DNA of 64,000 nt from Sphingobium sp. TKS. Its GTDB lineage: Bacteria; Pseudomonadota; Alphaproteobacteria; Sphingomonadales; Sphingomonadaceae. Below the pieces are notes generated by a model that made no database searches, was not told the origin of the DNA, and saw nothing but the letters and a program-made list of their open reading frames with translations. The translations under genes were made by a program, and so were the position numbers. The stretch lies in contig NZ_CP005083.1 in NCBI RefSeq assembly GCF_001563265.1, positions 1,801,001 to 1,865,000 of the forward strand, in the 5' to 3' direction. This document shows, one piece after another, positions 8,140-16,183 of the stretch (positions within the stretch are counted from its first letter, which is position 1; the number at the start of each line of letters is the position of its first letter).

Positions 8140-8817
8140 TTGCAAATTCTGGTGGTAGAGGACGATCCCGATCTGCGCCTGTTCATCGAAAATGGCCTGC
8201 GCCGCGCCGGGCATGCGGTGCACGGCGTGACGAGCGCCGAACAGGCGGCAACTGATGTCGGGAAACAGGCTTTCGACGCCGTGATTCTCGACCGGATGCT
8301 GCCGGGCATGACTGGGCTGGATCTGGTGCGGCAGTGGCGCAGACGGGGTGAGCGGGTGCCGGTGCTGCTGCTGACCGCGCTCGACGGCATCGATGACCGG
8401 GTGGAGGGTCTGGAGGCGGGAGCGGACGATCATGTCGGCAAGCCTTTCGCCATGAACGAACTGCTGGCGCGGCTTCAGGCCATCACGCGCCGCGCCCATG
8501 TGCCCGATCCCGGTTCCCGGATCGAGGAGGGGGAACTCGTCCTTGACCTGATGCGGCGGGATTTGCGCTACAAGGGACGGCTTGTGGCGCTCCAGCCGCG
8601 CGAGATGCGGCTGCTGGAGGAACTGATGCGCCATTCCGGCGAACCGGTGACCCGCGCCATGCTGCTGGAACGGGTCTGGGGCTTCACCTTCAATCCGCAG
8701 ACCAGCATCGTTGAAACCCATATCAGCCGGTTGCGCTCGAAACTCAGCGACAGCGGCGTGCCCGCCAGCATCGAATCCGTGCGCGGTGTCGGCTACAGGC
8801 TGGCCATGCATGGCTAA
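8140..8817 (+). CDS. OmpR/PhoB-family response regulator
   Basis: A 225-residue DNA-binding regulator. The receiver domain spans about 1-115, with acidic pocket ED(D) at residues 7-9, phosphoacceptor Asp51 (ILDRMLPG) and Lys101 (GKPF). The winged-helix output domain (about 130-222) ends in the usual VRGVGYRL. The start is TTG at 8140: an in-frame stop lies just upstream, no ATG fits, and GGGAG sits 7 bases before. It overlaps the kinase gene by 8 bases. The IS110 element ends 27 bases upstream and may have displaced the native promoter. Probable targets are the adjacent TonB-receptor or efflux genes (inference). Confidence 0.9.
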   Translation: MQILVVEDDPDLRLFIENGLRRAGHAVHGVTSAEQAATDVGKQAFDAVILDRMLPGMTGLDLVRQWRRRGERVPVLLLTALDGIDDRVEGLEAGADDHVGKPFAMNELLARLQAITRRAHVPDPGSRIEEGELVLDLMRRDLRYKGRLVALQPREMRLLEELMRHSGEPVTRAMLLERVWGFTFNPQTSIVETHISRLRSKLSDSGVPASIESVRGVGYRLAMHG

Positions 8818-10165
8818 GGTGCTGCGCAGCGCGGCCTATCGCATCGCGCTGGTTTATGCGCTGGGCTTTGCGCTGGCGACGGCGTTGCTGGGCGTCGCGG
8901 TGATCCTTTTCGCCCATGCCGCCTTCATGCGTCAACTGGAAGCGCAGATCGTCGAGGATAGCGGCGCCCTGATCGCTGAATATCGGCTCGAGGGGCATGA
9001 TGGACTAACCTTTGCCATTGGCGAGCGAGAGGCAGGTAATAGCGCCAATGAACCCCTATATGCGGTGTTCGCGCGGGACGGCCGGCGCATAGCGGGCGGC
9101 CTGCATGCCCGCCGTCCGCCAGTGGGTTGGAGCAACCTTGATTTTCAGGACGTTCTGGAGGGGCCGGATGTCGCCCGCGCTTGGTCCGTCGATCTGGATG
9201 ATGGCTCTCGCCTGATCGTAGGCGCGGATCGTTCGGTGGTCGAGCGTGTCGACCAGACGTTAGGCGGCATTTTTCTGGTGGCGTTCGCCATCGTGCTGCT
9301 GCTCAGCCTGACCGGCGCGCTCCTGCTTGGCGCCTATCTCCGCCGTCGCCTGGCTGCCATCAGTGGTGCGGCCGACCGGATCATGGCGGGCGATATTAAC
9401 CGCCGCGTGCCTGAAAGCGGGACCGGCGACGAATTTGACGCGCTGGCCCATTCGCTCAACCGGATGCTGGACCGGATCACGGTCCTGCTTGAAAATCTGC
9501 GTCAATTGTCGGGGGACATCGCGCATGACCTGCGCACGCCACTGGCCCGGCTGCGCAGTCATCTGGAAGAGAGCCTGGAAGGCGGGGAGGATCCGGATCG
9601 CCTGCGGGAAAGGCTGGCTTCCGCGCTGGATCAGACGGACAAGCTACTTGCCCTGTTCGCGGCCATTTTACGTATCAGCGAAATCGAGGGTGGACGGCGC
9701 AAGGCGAGTTTTCGGACCGTTGATCTGGCGGAAATCGCCCGCGACATGGCAGACAGCTATATCCCCGCCGTTGAAGAAGGCGGTCGCACCTTGACCGCAA
9801 ATTTGGCTGCTATCGCAACGGTGCAAGGTGATCGGGAATTGCTCTCGCAGGCGATCGTGAACCTGCTCGACAACGCGCAGGTACACACGCAGCCCGGTAC
9901 GGCCATACATCTGCTTCTCGAAAACCGTGACGGCAAGGTGCGTGTTGCGGTCTGTGACAATGGACCGGGCGTGCCCGGCGACGCGCATGAAGCCATTTTC
10001 CGCCGTTTCGTGCGCATGGACCGCGGCAGAACCACGGCTGGCCATGGCCTGGGCCTTAATTTGGTCGCGGCGATCGTCGCAATGCATGATGGGCAATTGG
10101 AAATCGGTGACAATGCACCGGGACTGACGATAGGGTTCATTCTGCCGCAAACCGTGCCTGCATAG
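8810..10165 (+). CDS. Sensor histidine kinase (HAMP, EnvZ/CusS type)
   Basis: A 451-residue membrane kinase partnering the upstream regulator. The first transmembrane helix is at about 11-38, a periplasmic sensor at about 40-150, the second helix at about 153-176, then HAMP (about 177-230). The HisKA box has His239 (GDIAHDLRTPL), and HATPase_c carries the N box (NLLDNAQVH), DNGPGVP and GHGLGLNL. The ATG at 8810 overlaps the regulator's last codons, which fixes the start; the frame is open further upstream but only within that gene. The periplasmic region has no recognisable metal-binding motif, so the signal is unknown. Confidence 0.9.
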   Translation: MAKVLRSAAYRIALVYALGFALATALLGVAVILFAHAAFMRQLEAQIVEDSGALIAEYRLEGHDGLTFAIGEREAGNSANEPLYAVFARDGRRIAGGLHARRPPVGWSNLDFQDVLEGPDVARAWSVDLDDGSRLIVGADRSVVERVDQTLGGIFLVAFAIVLLLSLTGALLLGAYLRRRLAAISGAADRIMAGDINRRVPESGTGDEFDALAHSLNRMLDRITVLLENLRQLSGDIAHDLRTPLARLRSHLEESLEGGEDPDRLRERLASALDQTDKLLALFAAILRISEIEGGRRKASFRTVDLAEIARDMADSYIPAVEEGGRTLTANLAAIATVQGDRELLSQAIVNLLDNAQVHTQPGTAIHLLLENRDGKVRVAVCDNGPGVPGDAHEAIFRRFVRMDRGRTTAGHGLGLNLVAAIVAMHDGQLEIGDNAPGLTIGFILPQTVPA

Positions 10166-10202
10166 TCGATGCTGGACGGGAAGTCTGCGACATGATGGAA
10201 TA

Positions 10203-10397
10203 GTGTCCCGAGCAAAGGGCGATCGATGCCGCGCTATTGAGTGCGCGCATCCCAGTAGCGGTTCGATCACTGGGACCAGTCGATCAAAGCTTTATTCTCT
10301 TATCAAGGATGGCTCTCTGAGAACCTCGAATGAGGGGCAGGCGACGCTGATTCTCGTGGAGGATTTACGGACCCTTCTCACCGCGTCCAGGCGTTGA
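10203..10397 (+). pseudogene. Excisionase/AlpA-like helix-turn-helix fragment
   Basis: A 64-residue reading frame from GTG. Residues 26-62 (SRSKLYSLIKDGSL, then LILVEDLRTLLTASR) match the C-terminal part of MerR-like HTH_17 excisionase domains, with the recognition helix and following wing. The first helix, normally just before SRSKLY, is not recognisable, so the gene looks truncated or diverged at its 5' end. It lies about 200 bp from tRNA-Glu, a common island integration site, and no integrase remains. It could instead be a small intact regulator. The stretch to 10595 is otherwise empty. Confidence 0.45.
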
Positions 10398-10595
10398 GGG
10401 GATATTCGCTCAGGCGAACTTTGCAATTTGGCTATCGGCCCCGAGCACGGCGCCTGCCATCTCCGCGCTGAACCTCGGCATATCGTGAAAACGAATAAGC
10501 TGCACAGAGCAGCAAATCGTCCTGTTCCGTTCTACAGGATCCCGATCCGTTTATTGATAATCTACCAAAATTACGGAGCTAAGTCCTTGATTTTA

Positions 10596-10670
10596 TTGGT
10601 GACCCCTACGGGAATCGAACCCGTGTTTCAGCCGTGAGAGGGCCGCGTCCTAACCGCTAGACGAAGGGGC
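10596..10670 (-). tRNA. tRNA-Glu (anticodon CTC)
   Basis: Read on the minus strand, the acceptor stem GGCCCCT pairs with AGGGGTC, and discriminator A and CCA are encoded. The anticodon stem CGGCC/GGCTG holds loop CTCTCAC with anticodon CTC, and the T loop is GTTCGAATCCC. The D arm (GTCTAGCGGTTAGGAC) matches bacterial tRNA-Glu. All four arms fold. No other tRNA or rRNA is visible in the window. Confidence 0.95.
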
Positions 10671-10761
10671 CACTGGTCGCATTGGGCGACGGGCAGGGGG
10701 CCGCCTTTAAGAGGGCGGGTACGAGCCGTCAAGCGAAACCCGTGCACTTTCCTGCGGCACA

Positions 10762-10874
10762 TAAAAAACCACCCCATGCGATTCGCATGGGGTGGCCAAG
10801 GTTCAGGGAGGAGACGCCTCCTAAGGGGGAGGCGCCCATACGACACACCCGAAAGGGGGGCAGGTGCGCCGTAT
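10762..10874 (-). ncRNA. Candidate stand-alone small RNA, about 113 nt
   Basis: A minus-strand transcription unit between SapC and tRNA-Glu, with its own promoter-like sequence and a strong intrinsic terminator. The predicted RNA has three hairpins: CATACG/CGTATG closing a C-rich loop (about 10834-10872), GCGCCTCC/GGAGGCGT (about 10809-10831), and the terminator stem. The linker between the second and third carries CTCCTCCC, an anti-Shine-Dalgarno-type motif like that in known alphaproteobacterial small RNAs. No protein-coding frame fits. Expression is inferred only from sequence. Confidence 0.65.
10769..10795 (-). terminator. Intrinsic terminator of the small RNA / SapC region
   Basis: A near-perfect 12-bp GC-rich stem (CCACCCCATGCG pairing with CGCATGGGGTGG) with a 3-base loop. 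On the minus strand it is followed directly by TTTTTTAT (10761-10768). It could also end read-through from the SapC gene 170 bp upstream. Confidence 0.85.
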
Positions 10875-10880
10875 GTTCGG

Positions 10881-10909
10881 TAAATAGAGAAAGCTGCGCG
10901 GAGTTTCAA
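10881..10909 (-). promoter_or_regulatory. Sigma-70-type promoter for the candidate small RNA
   Basis: On the minus strand, TTGAAA (10904-10909) and TATTTA (10881-10886) are separated by exactly 17 bases. That places a start site near 10874 and gives a transcript of about 113 nt ending at the terminator. It lies 55 bases downstream of the SapC stop codon. Confidence 0.6.
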
Positions 10910-10963
10910 GTGGCATCGCGCAACCTTTTTTCTTAAATATTTGTCATAAATGCTTAATTTCAA

Positions 10964-11752
10964 TTAAGATTCAGCGGGTTGGGGCGCTGAGGGCACAGCG
11001 ATCGGACCCTTGCCCTGCGTCACCTGCGCCTCGAACAGTTCACGCATTAGTTGGAGCGAGAAGAGATGGGCGTAGATCAGCGGCAGCATTCCGTTCTGGC
11101 TGATCTTTCGTAGCTGGTCGCCCCGCATGTCGCGCAGCTTTTCCTCATTCACCATGCGGAAGCCGCGATAGACGAAGGGCTGATCATTGCCCGGCACCTG
11201 GATGGCGACTTCGCCGTCCATCAGCAGGTCCAGATCCTTCAGATCCTTCATGAACTGGCCGGTGCGGGCGGCGGCCTGTTCGAAATCCTCGCAGAATTTG
11301 AGGACGCCCTGGGTCAGTTCGCTGGGCTTGCCGTCCTCGAACAGCGGCTGGCCATCTTCGAACGCGCCGATCGCGTCGCTGGTCGGATCGAAGCAGAGCG
11401 ACAGTTCGTCGCTGTCGGGGCGCAGCTTTGCCAGCATCCAGGGATAGCGACGGACATAGGCCGGGACATAGGCCGGGCCGCGCAGCTTGCCTTCATCGTC
11501 GAGGAAGGTGTTGACGCCCTCGTTAAGACCCATCAGCGCCAGCGGGACCGGCTCGTCGCCGGCGGAGAAGATGATCGGCACGAAGCGCTGGGCAGCGACG
11601 AATTCGTCGACGGTCAGCGGGATCGCGTGCTGCTTGGTGAGGAAGGGCGCCGAATCGACGGAGCGGCTGCGATAGGCGGCATGATCGACGCTGCTCAGCG
11701 GAATAAGGTCGTTGTAGAAGACGGGAAGGCCGTTCGCGGGCGCGCTTGCCAT
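10964..11752 (-). CDS. SapC-family protein
   Basis: A 262-residue protein matching the SapC family (PF07277), common in sphingomonads and other alphaproteobacteria. It shows the typical opening with LPVFYNDLIPLS, the AYVPAYVRRYPWML segment, the LCFD and PLF motifs, and a C-terminal helical part. There is no signal peptide or transmembrane helix. The family name comes from Campylobacter S-layer neighbours; its biochemical role is not established. It is monocistronic: a terminator lies upstream (after the oxidase gene) and another downstream. Confidence 0.85.
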   Translation of the reverse strand: MASAPANGLPVFYNDLIPLSSVDHAAYRSRSVDSAPFLTKQHAIPLTVDEFVAAQRFVPIIFSAGDEPVPLALMGLNEGVNTFLDDEGKLRGPAYVPAYVRRYPWMLAKLRPDSDELSLCFDPTSDAIGAFEDGQPLFEDGKPSELTQGVLKFCEDFEQAAARTGQFMKDLKDLDLLMDGEVAIQVPGNDQPFVYRGFRMVNEEKLRDMRGDQLRKISQNGMLPLIYAHLFSLQLMRELFEAQVTQGKGPIAVPSAPQPAES

Positions 11753-11773
11753 GATGTGCTAGTCCATTTCTAA

Positions 11774-11804
11774 CAAAAAAGCGGCGCATTTTCCCTTGCG
11801 CCGC
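11774..11804 (-). terminator. Intrinsic terminator after the FAD-linked oxidase gene
   Basis: On the minus strand GCGGCGCA pairs with TGCGCCGC around an 8-base loop and is followed by TTTTTTG. It lies 90 bases after the oxidase stop and just before the SapC start, separating the two minus-strand genes. Confidence 0.85.
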
Positions 11805-11893
11805 GGGCCTGATACTGGGCCGAGGGAGATAAAGCCCTCGAGCGCGGGAGGCAATCGCTTTGTCGACGCCCGGTGCTTCAGGCGGGCCTGCCT

Positions 11894-13333
11894 TCAGCCT
11901 TCTTCCGGGCGGGGGATGAGCTTGTCCGGATTCATGATGCCCTGAGGATCGAAGGCGGTCTTGATCGCGCGCAGGGCATGCAGCCGCGCGGGGCTGGCAA
12001 GGCGACCCAGTTCGGCGCGCTTCATCTGGCCGATGCCATGTTCGGCGGAGATCGATCCGCCCGCCGCGACCACCGCGTCGTGGACGAAGGCGTTGATCGT
12101 TTGTCCCTCCGCCGCGATCCAGGCCGGGCCGTCGCTCGTCCCCTTGGGTGCGCGGACGTGGAAATGGACGTTGCCGTCGCCCAGATGGCCAAAAGATGAG
12201 GCGGTGGTGCCGGGGAAGGTTCTTTCCGCCGCTGCCGCCGCGTCGACCATGAAGGCGGGCATGCGGGCGACCGGGACGCTAATGTCATATTGCAGCGCCG
12301 GTCCCTGGGCGCGTTCGGATTCGGAAAGCGATTCGCGGATGCGCCAGAAGGCTTCGGCCTGCGCTTCGTTGGCGGCGATGGCGGCGTCGACGGCGATGCC
12401 TTGCTCCAGCGCTTCGGCCAGCGCGCTTTCGAGCCGTTCGGCGGGGCCGGGTTCGCGCAGGTCGCCATGGTCGACTTCGATCAGCACATGCCAGGGCGTG
12501 CGCGTCTCGATCGGGCAGCGGGTGCCGGGAATATGCGAGAGGACATGGCCTAGGCCATCATCCGCGATCACCTCGAAACCCTCGACGCTGTCACCGAGAC
12601 GCGCTTCGCAGAGGCGGAGCAGGGCGAGCGCGTCTGTGGGCGAGGGGACTCCGACCCAGCCGACCGCGCGGGCGGCGATGGCCGGAACCAGGCGCAGCGA
12701 GGCGGCAGTGATGACGCCCAGCGTGCCTTCGGCGCCGATCAGCAATTGCTTGATATCATAGCCGCGATTGTCCTTCTTGAGGGCGTCCAGCCCATGGAAG
12801 ATGCTGCCATCGGGCAAGACGGCCTCGATCCCTTCGACCAGCGCGCGCATCGTGCCATGGCGTAGCACCTGCGTGCCGCCCGCGTTGGTGGAGATGAGGC
12901 CGCCGATCGTGGCGGAACCCTTGGCGCCCAGACTCAAGGGGAAGCGGCGGTCCACGGCGGTTGCGGCATCGTGGAGGTTGGAGAGGATCAAGCCCGCTTC
13001 GCACACGGCCAGATTATCGTCAGGCGACAGGCTGCGGATGCGGTTCATGCGGCGGAGCGACAGGATCAGCGCGGAACCGTCCGCAGGCGGCGTGGCGCCG
13101 CCGACCATGGAGGTGTTGCCGCCCTGCGGCACCAGCGGTATGCCAAGGTCCGCGGCCAGTTTGACGGCGGCGGCGACCTGCTCGGTCGTATCCGGCTGAA
13201 GGATCGCCATGGCCGCGCCATGATAGCGCCCGCGCCAGTCGCTGACCCAGGGGGCGATGTCGTCCGCATCGGTCACGACGCGCTTTTCCCCCAACAGGGC
13301 GGTGAAGCGGGCGATAACATCTTGTCCTATCAT
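11894..13333 (-). CDS. FAD-linked oxidase (D-2-hydroxyacid dehydrogenase type)
   Basis: A 479-residue flavoprotein of the D-lactate / D-2-hydroxyglutarate dehydrogenase family. The N-terminal PCMH-type FAD domain has VPQGGNTSMVGG and SLGAKGSATIGG-NAGGTQVLRHG. The C-terminal FAD-oxidase domain carries the HLGDGNVHFH metal/substrate motif, SAEHGIGQMK and the closing FDPQGIMNPDKLIP. It oxidises a 2-hydroxy acid, passing electrons to a quinone or flavoprotein; the exact substrate cannot be told. No partner subunit is adjacent. It is read divergently from the small secreted protein at 13412. Confidence 0.88.
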   Translation of the reverse strand: MIGQDVIARFTALLGEKRVVTDADDIAPWVSDWRGRYHGAAMAILQPDTTEQVAAAVKLAADLGIPLVPQGGNTSMVGGATPPADGSALILSLRRMNRIRSLSPDDNLAVCEAGLILSNLHDAATAVDRRFPLSLGAKGSATIGGLISTNAGGTQVLRHGTMRALVEGIEAVLPDGSIFHGLDALKKDNRGYDIKQLLIGAEGTLGVITAASLRLVPAIAARAVGWVGVPSPTDALALLRLCEARLGDSVEGFEVIADDGLGHVLSHIPGTRCPIETRTPWHVLIEVDHGDLREPGPAERLESALAEALEQGIAVDAAIAANEAQAEAFWRIRESLSESERAQGPALQYDISVPVARMPAFMVDAAAAAERTFPGTTASSFGHLGDGNVHFHVRAPKGTSDGPAWIAAEGQTINAFVHDAVVAAGGSISAEHGIGQMKRAELGRLASPARLHALRAIKTAFDPQGIMNPDKLIPRPEEG

Positions 13334-13411
13334 GGGACTGTCCTATGCCTTGGAATTCATCGACGGTTCAACCTTTGGTCCATAGCGTCTGCGTCCCAAA
13401 AGGGGTTCGAC

Positions 13412-13846
13412 TTGTTTCATTCCGTCCTGCTGCTGTTGACCGTGCCAGCCGCCGAGCCCGTGCAGTGGGCGCAGTTGACGATCGAGCAGCGCATCATCAT
13501 TCGCGTGCCGATGGCGAAAAAGGGCCGTGCCCCGGCGCGCCCGGTGCCCGACGCGCGCAATGACTGGAAGGAGAAGAAGGGGCCGCGTTGCATCGCCCTG
13601 CGCTCGATTCGGTCGGCAAGCATCCTGATGGACAATGCCATAGATTTGTTGCTGGCGGATAATCACCGCTATCGCGCCAGGCTGGAACGCGGGTGCAACA
13701 GCATGGGCTTTTATTCCGGCTTCTATGTCGAGCCCGATGAGGATGGGTCGCTCTGTTCGGGGCGGGACGAGTTGCAGGCGCGTAGCGGCGTCAGTTGCGG
13801 GATCGACAGTTTTCGGCGGCTGGAACAGGCCGAACCTGACGAATAA
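13412..13846 (+). CDS. Small predicted secreted protein, unknown function
   Basis: I do not recognise the family. A 144-residue frame begins at TTG 13412, with AGGGG 7 bases upstream; the frame is open earlier but only across the oxidase gene on the other strand. The N-terminus (FHSVLLLLTVPAAEP) is a short hydrophobic stretch like a signal peptide. The rest is charged, with four cysteines (GPRC, RGC, LCSG, SCG) spread over the C-terminal two thirds that could form two disulfides after export. Conservation would decide whether it is real; the Cys spacing and ribosome site favour it. Confidence 0.55.
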   Translation: MFHSVLLLLTVPAAEPVQWAQLTIEQRIIIRVPMAKKGRAPARPVPDARNDWKEKKGPRCIALRSIRSASILMDNAIDLLLADNHRYRARLERGCNSMGFYSGFYVEPDEDGSLCSGRDELQARSGVSCGIDSFRRLEQAEPDE

Positions 13847-13957
13847 GGGCATCATTTTCGCGATTTTCTTGACAAGAGAGCGATATTTCCGCAAGGCGCG
13901 CGCGATTTCCTCTGCGTGTTTTCGCGCGGTGGATAGCCTCCTGTCCCGGACATTTGA

Positions 13958-15307
13958 ATGACTTTTGCCGATCTCGGCCTTTCCGACGAATTATTGAAGG
14001 CCGTAAGCGAGGCCGGATATGACACGCCCACGCCGATCCAGGCGCAGGCGATCCCGCCCGTTCTGATGATGAAGGACATTATCGGCATCGCCCAGACGGG
14101 GACTGGCAAGACCGCCAGCTTCGTGTTGCCGATGATCGACATATTGGCGCATGGCCGCGCCCGCGCGCTGATGCCGCGATCGTTGATCCTGGAACCGACG
14201 CGCGAACTCGCCGCCCAGGTGGCAGAGAATTTCGAGAAATACGGGAAGTATCACAAGCTCAACATGGCGCTGCTGATCGGCGGCGTGCAGATGGGCGATC
14301 AGCTCAAAGCCTTGGAAAAGGGCGTGGACGTGCTGATCGCGACGCCAGGGCGCCTGATGGACCTGTTCCAGCGCGGCAAGATCCTGCTCAACGGTTGCAG
14401 CATGCTGGTGATCGACGAAGCGGACCGCATGCTCGACATGGGCTTCATCCCGGACATCGAGGAAATCTGCACCAAGCTGCCCGCCCAGCGGCAGACTTTG
14501 CTGTTTTCCGCGACCATGCCGGCGCCGATCAAGAAGCTGGCGGATCGGTTCCTGAGCAATCCCAAGTCGATTGAGGTGGCGCGGCCCGCGACGGCCTCGA
14601 TCAACATCACCCAGCGGCTGGTGAAGGTCGATTCGCGCAAGAAGCGGGAAGCGCTGCGGGCGATGCTGGAAGCGGAGGATGTGCTGAGCGCGGTGATCTT
14701 CTGCAACCGCAAGACGACGGTGCGGGATCTTAACAAGAGCCTCCAGCGCCATGGCTTCAAGTCGGGCGAGATTCACGGCGATATTGACCAGTCGGCGCGC
14801 ATCGCGGAGCTGGAACGGTTCCGGGCGGGGACGGTGAATATCCTCGTGGCGTCGGACGTGGCGGCGCGTGGGCTGGACATCAAGGGCGTGAGCCATGTGT
14901 TCAACTTCGATGCGCCCTGGCATCCGGACGATTATGTCCACCGCATCGGCCGTACCGGCCGGGCAGGGGCGAAGGGGGTCGCCTATACCTTCGTGACGGC
15001 GGACGATGCCGAGGCGATCGACAATATCCAGAAGCTGATCAAGCAGAAGATCGAGATGATCGATGCGCCGGCGGCTGCGGCTCCGGCTGAACGCAGCGCC
15101 GATGAACCGCGCAAGGCGGACAGGGATCGGCGGAAGGATCGCAAGTCCGACAAGCGCCGTGACGACCATCGCTCTGAAGAGCCTCGTGTGGCGCGCCCCG
15201 AAGGCAATGGCGCCCGTCCGCGTCGGCCCGAGCCGGTGGATAACGGTCCGGACGAGGGCTGGAACGGGCCGGTTCCGGAGTTTTTGTCGGTCGGCTTTGG
15301 AATTTAG
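13958..15307 (+). CDS. DEAD-box ATP-dependent RNA helicase (RhlE type)
   Basis: A 449-residue RNA helicase with all core motifs: Q motif (F..LGL, then TPTPIQ), Walker A AQTGTGKT, PTRELA, TPGRLMD, DEAD in VIDEADRML, SAT in FSATMP, and HRIGRTGRAG in the second RecA-like domain. Residues after about 375 form a Lys/Arg/Asp-rich tail (RDRRKDRKSDKRRDD) as in RhlE proteins, probably for non-specific RNA binding. It should unwind structured RNA in ribosome assembly or decay. It is monocistronic, and an imperfect hairpin follows the stop codon. Confidence 0.93.
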   Translation: MTFADLGLSDELLKAVSEAGYDTPTPIQAQAIPPVLMMKDIIGIAQTGTGKTASFVLPMIDILAHGRARALMPRSLILEPTRELAAQVAENFEKYGKYHKLNMALLIGGVQMGDQLKALEKGVDVLIATPGRLMDLFQRGKILLNGCSMLVIDEADRMLDMGFIPDIEEICTKLPAQRQTLLFSATMPAPIKKLADRFLSNPKSIEVARPATASINITQRLVKVDSRKKREALRAMLEAEDVLSAVIFCNRKTTVRDLNKSLQRHGFKSGEIHGDIDQSARIAELERFRAGTVNILVASDVAARGLDIKGVSHVFNFDAPWHPDDYVHRIGRTGRAGAKGVAYTFVTADDAEAIDNIQKLIKQKIEMIDAPAAAAPAERSADEPRKADRDRRKDRKSDKRRDDHRSEEPRVARPEGNGARPRRPEPVDNGPDEGWNGPVPEFLSVGFGI

Positions 15308-15342
15308 AGCGCGCTGCGTTAAACTGGATGCAGGGCGTGCTC
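15307..15342 (+). terminator. Imperfect hairpin after the helicase gene
   Basis: GAGCGCGCTGC pairs imperfectly with the GCAGGGCGTGCTC segment immediately after the stop, followed by a T-containing stretch (CTAGTTCTTTGATTT). It resembles repeat-type hairpins common after alphaproteobacterial genes. Termination is only inferred. Confidence 0.35.
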
Positions 15343-15451
15343 TCTAGTTCTTTGATTTACGCGATTTATTAACCGTCGATCGATTGACTGCGCCGAACTG
15401 CGTTTCCGACCGCTTGGAGCCGAAGGCCAGCGCAGCTAAATCGCTCTGGCG

Positions 15452-16078
15452 TCAGGGCGTCGCGGCGTTGGCCGCTGGCGTCGCCGCCGCGCTACCCTCC
15501 GGCGTCTGGGCCTTGGGGGCGAAGATGTGCAGGCTGTCCAGCGTCTTTTCCGCCATCGTCTGATATTGCTCGCTCAGCATTTCGGGATAGACGAAGCTGG
15601 CGGTGACGATGGTGCCGTCCGGCTGTTTCATCAGGCGCAGCGCGACATTATTGCCTTCGCCGTCATTGGCGGTGCCGCGATATTCATTGTTGCCGATATA
15701 ATCGCCGCTGACCCCTTCGGAACCCTCGTTCACAGTTTCGACGATCTGTTGCAGCGTCTGGTCCCCATCCTTCTTCTGCCAGAAGATGCGGACATCTGCG
15801 CCTGCGCCGGGATCCTGATAGACCACGCCGTCGGCATTGCTGGAGGCGGCGTTCTTTTCCCAGCCCTCAGGGAAGGTGATGGAAAAGCCGCGCTCGACAT
15901 TGACGTAATTGCGGGAGGCCGGGGTGTCGGCCTTGGCACTGGCCATCGCCTTGGCCGCGGCCGCGTTGGCGGCGGCGGCAAGCTCCTCCTGGCTCGGCAG
16001 ATCCTCGACAGGTTCGGCGCGGCCGCAGGCGACCAGCAGCAGGAGGGGCAGGGCGACGGCAAGGGCGGTTCTTTTCAT
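15452..16078 (-). CDS. Predicted lipoprotein, unknown function
   Basis: A 208-residue protein starting at ATG 16078, with GGGAG 5 bases upstream; the longer frame to 16108 lacks a good ribosome site. The signal peptide ends in LLLVAC, a lipobox with Cys about residue 18. An Ala-rich linker is followed by a compact domain (about 55-185) containing YVNVERGFSITFPEGW, which recalls PsbP/MOG1-like or DUF1795-type folds, then an Ala/Pro tail. It is probably anchored in the inner or outer membrane facing the periplasm. Nothing in the neighbourhood indicates a role. Confidence 0.7.
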   Translation of the reverse strand: MKRTALAVALPLLLLVACGRAEPVEDLPSQEELAAAANAAAAKAMASAKADTPASRNYVNVERGFSITFPEGWEKNAASSNADGVVYQDPGAGADVRIFWQKKDGDQTLQQIVETVNEGSEGVSGDYIGNNEYRGTANDGEGNNVALRLMKQPDGTIVTASFVYPEMLSEQYQTMAEKTLDSLHIFAPKAQTPEGSAAATPAANAATP

Positions 16079-16183
16079 CGCTCTCCCAAAGCATAGCCGC
16101 CGCAACATTTCAACTTTGCAGCCGATCGTTGAGCGATGGGGCGACGGCGGGAAGAGGCTGTTCGCCCTACTTCCGTCACGCGA

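Noticed and set aside
10428..10637. A 69-codon frame ending LLVTPTGIEPVFQP
   Set aside because: Its C-terminal part is the reverse translation of tRNA-Glu; this peptide is a classic mis-annotation over tRNA genes.
10628..10963. A 111-codon frame over the candidate small RNA
   Set aside because: It spans the tRNA end, the terminator and the promoter-like sequence, and has no ribosome site or protein-like composition.
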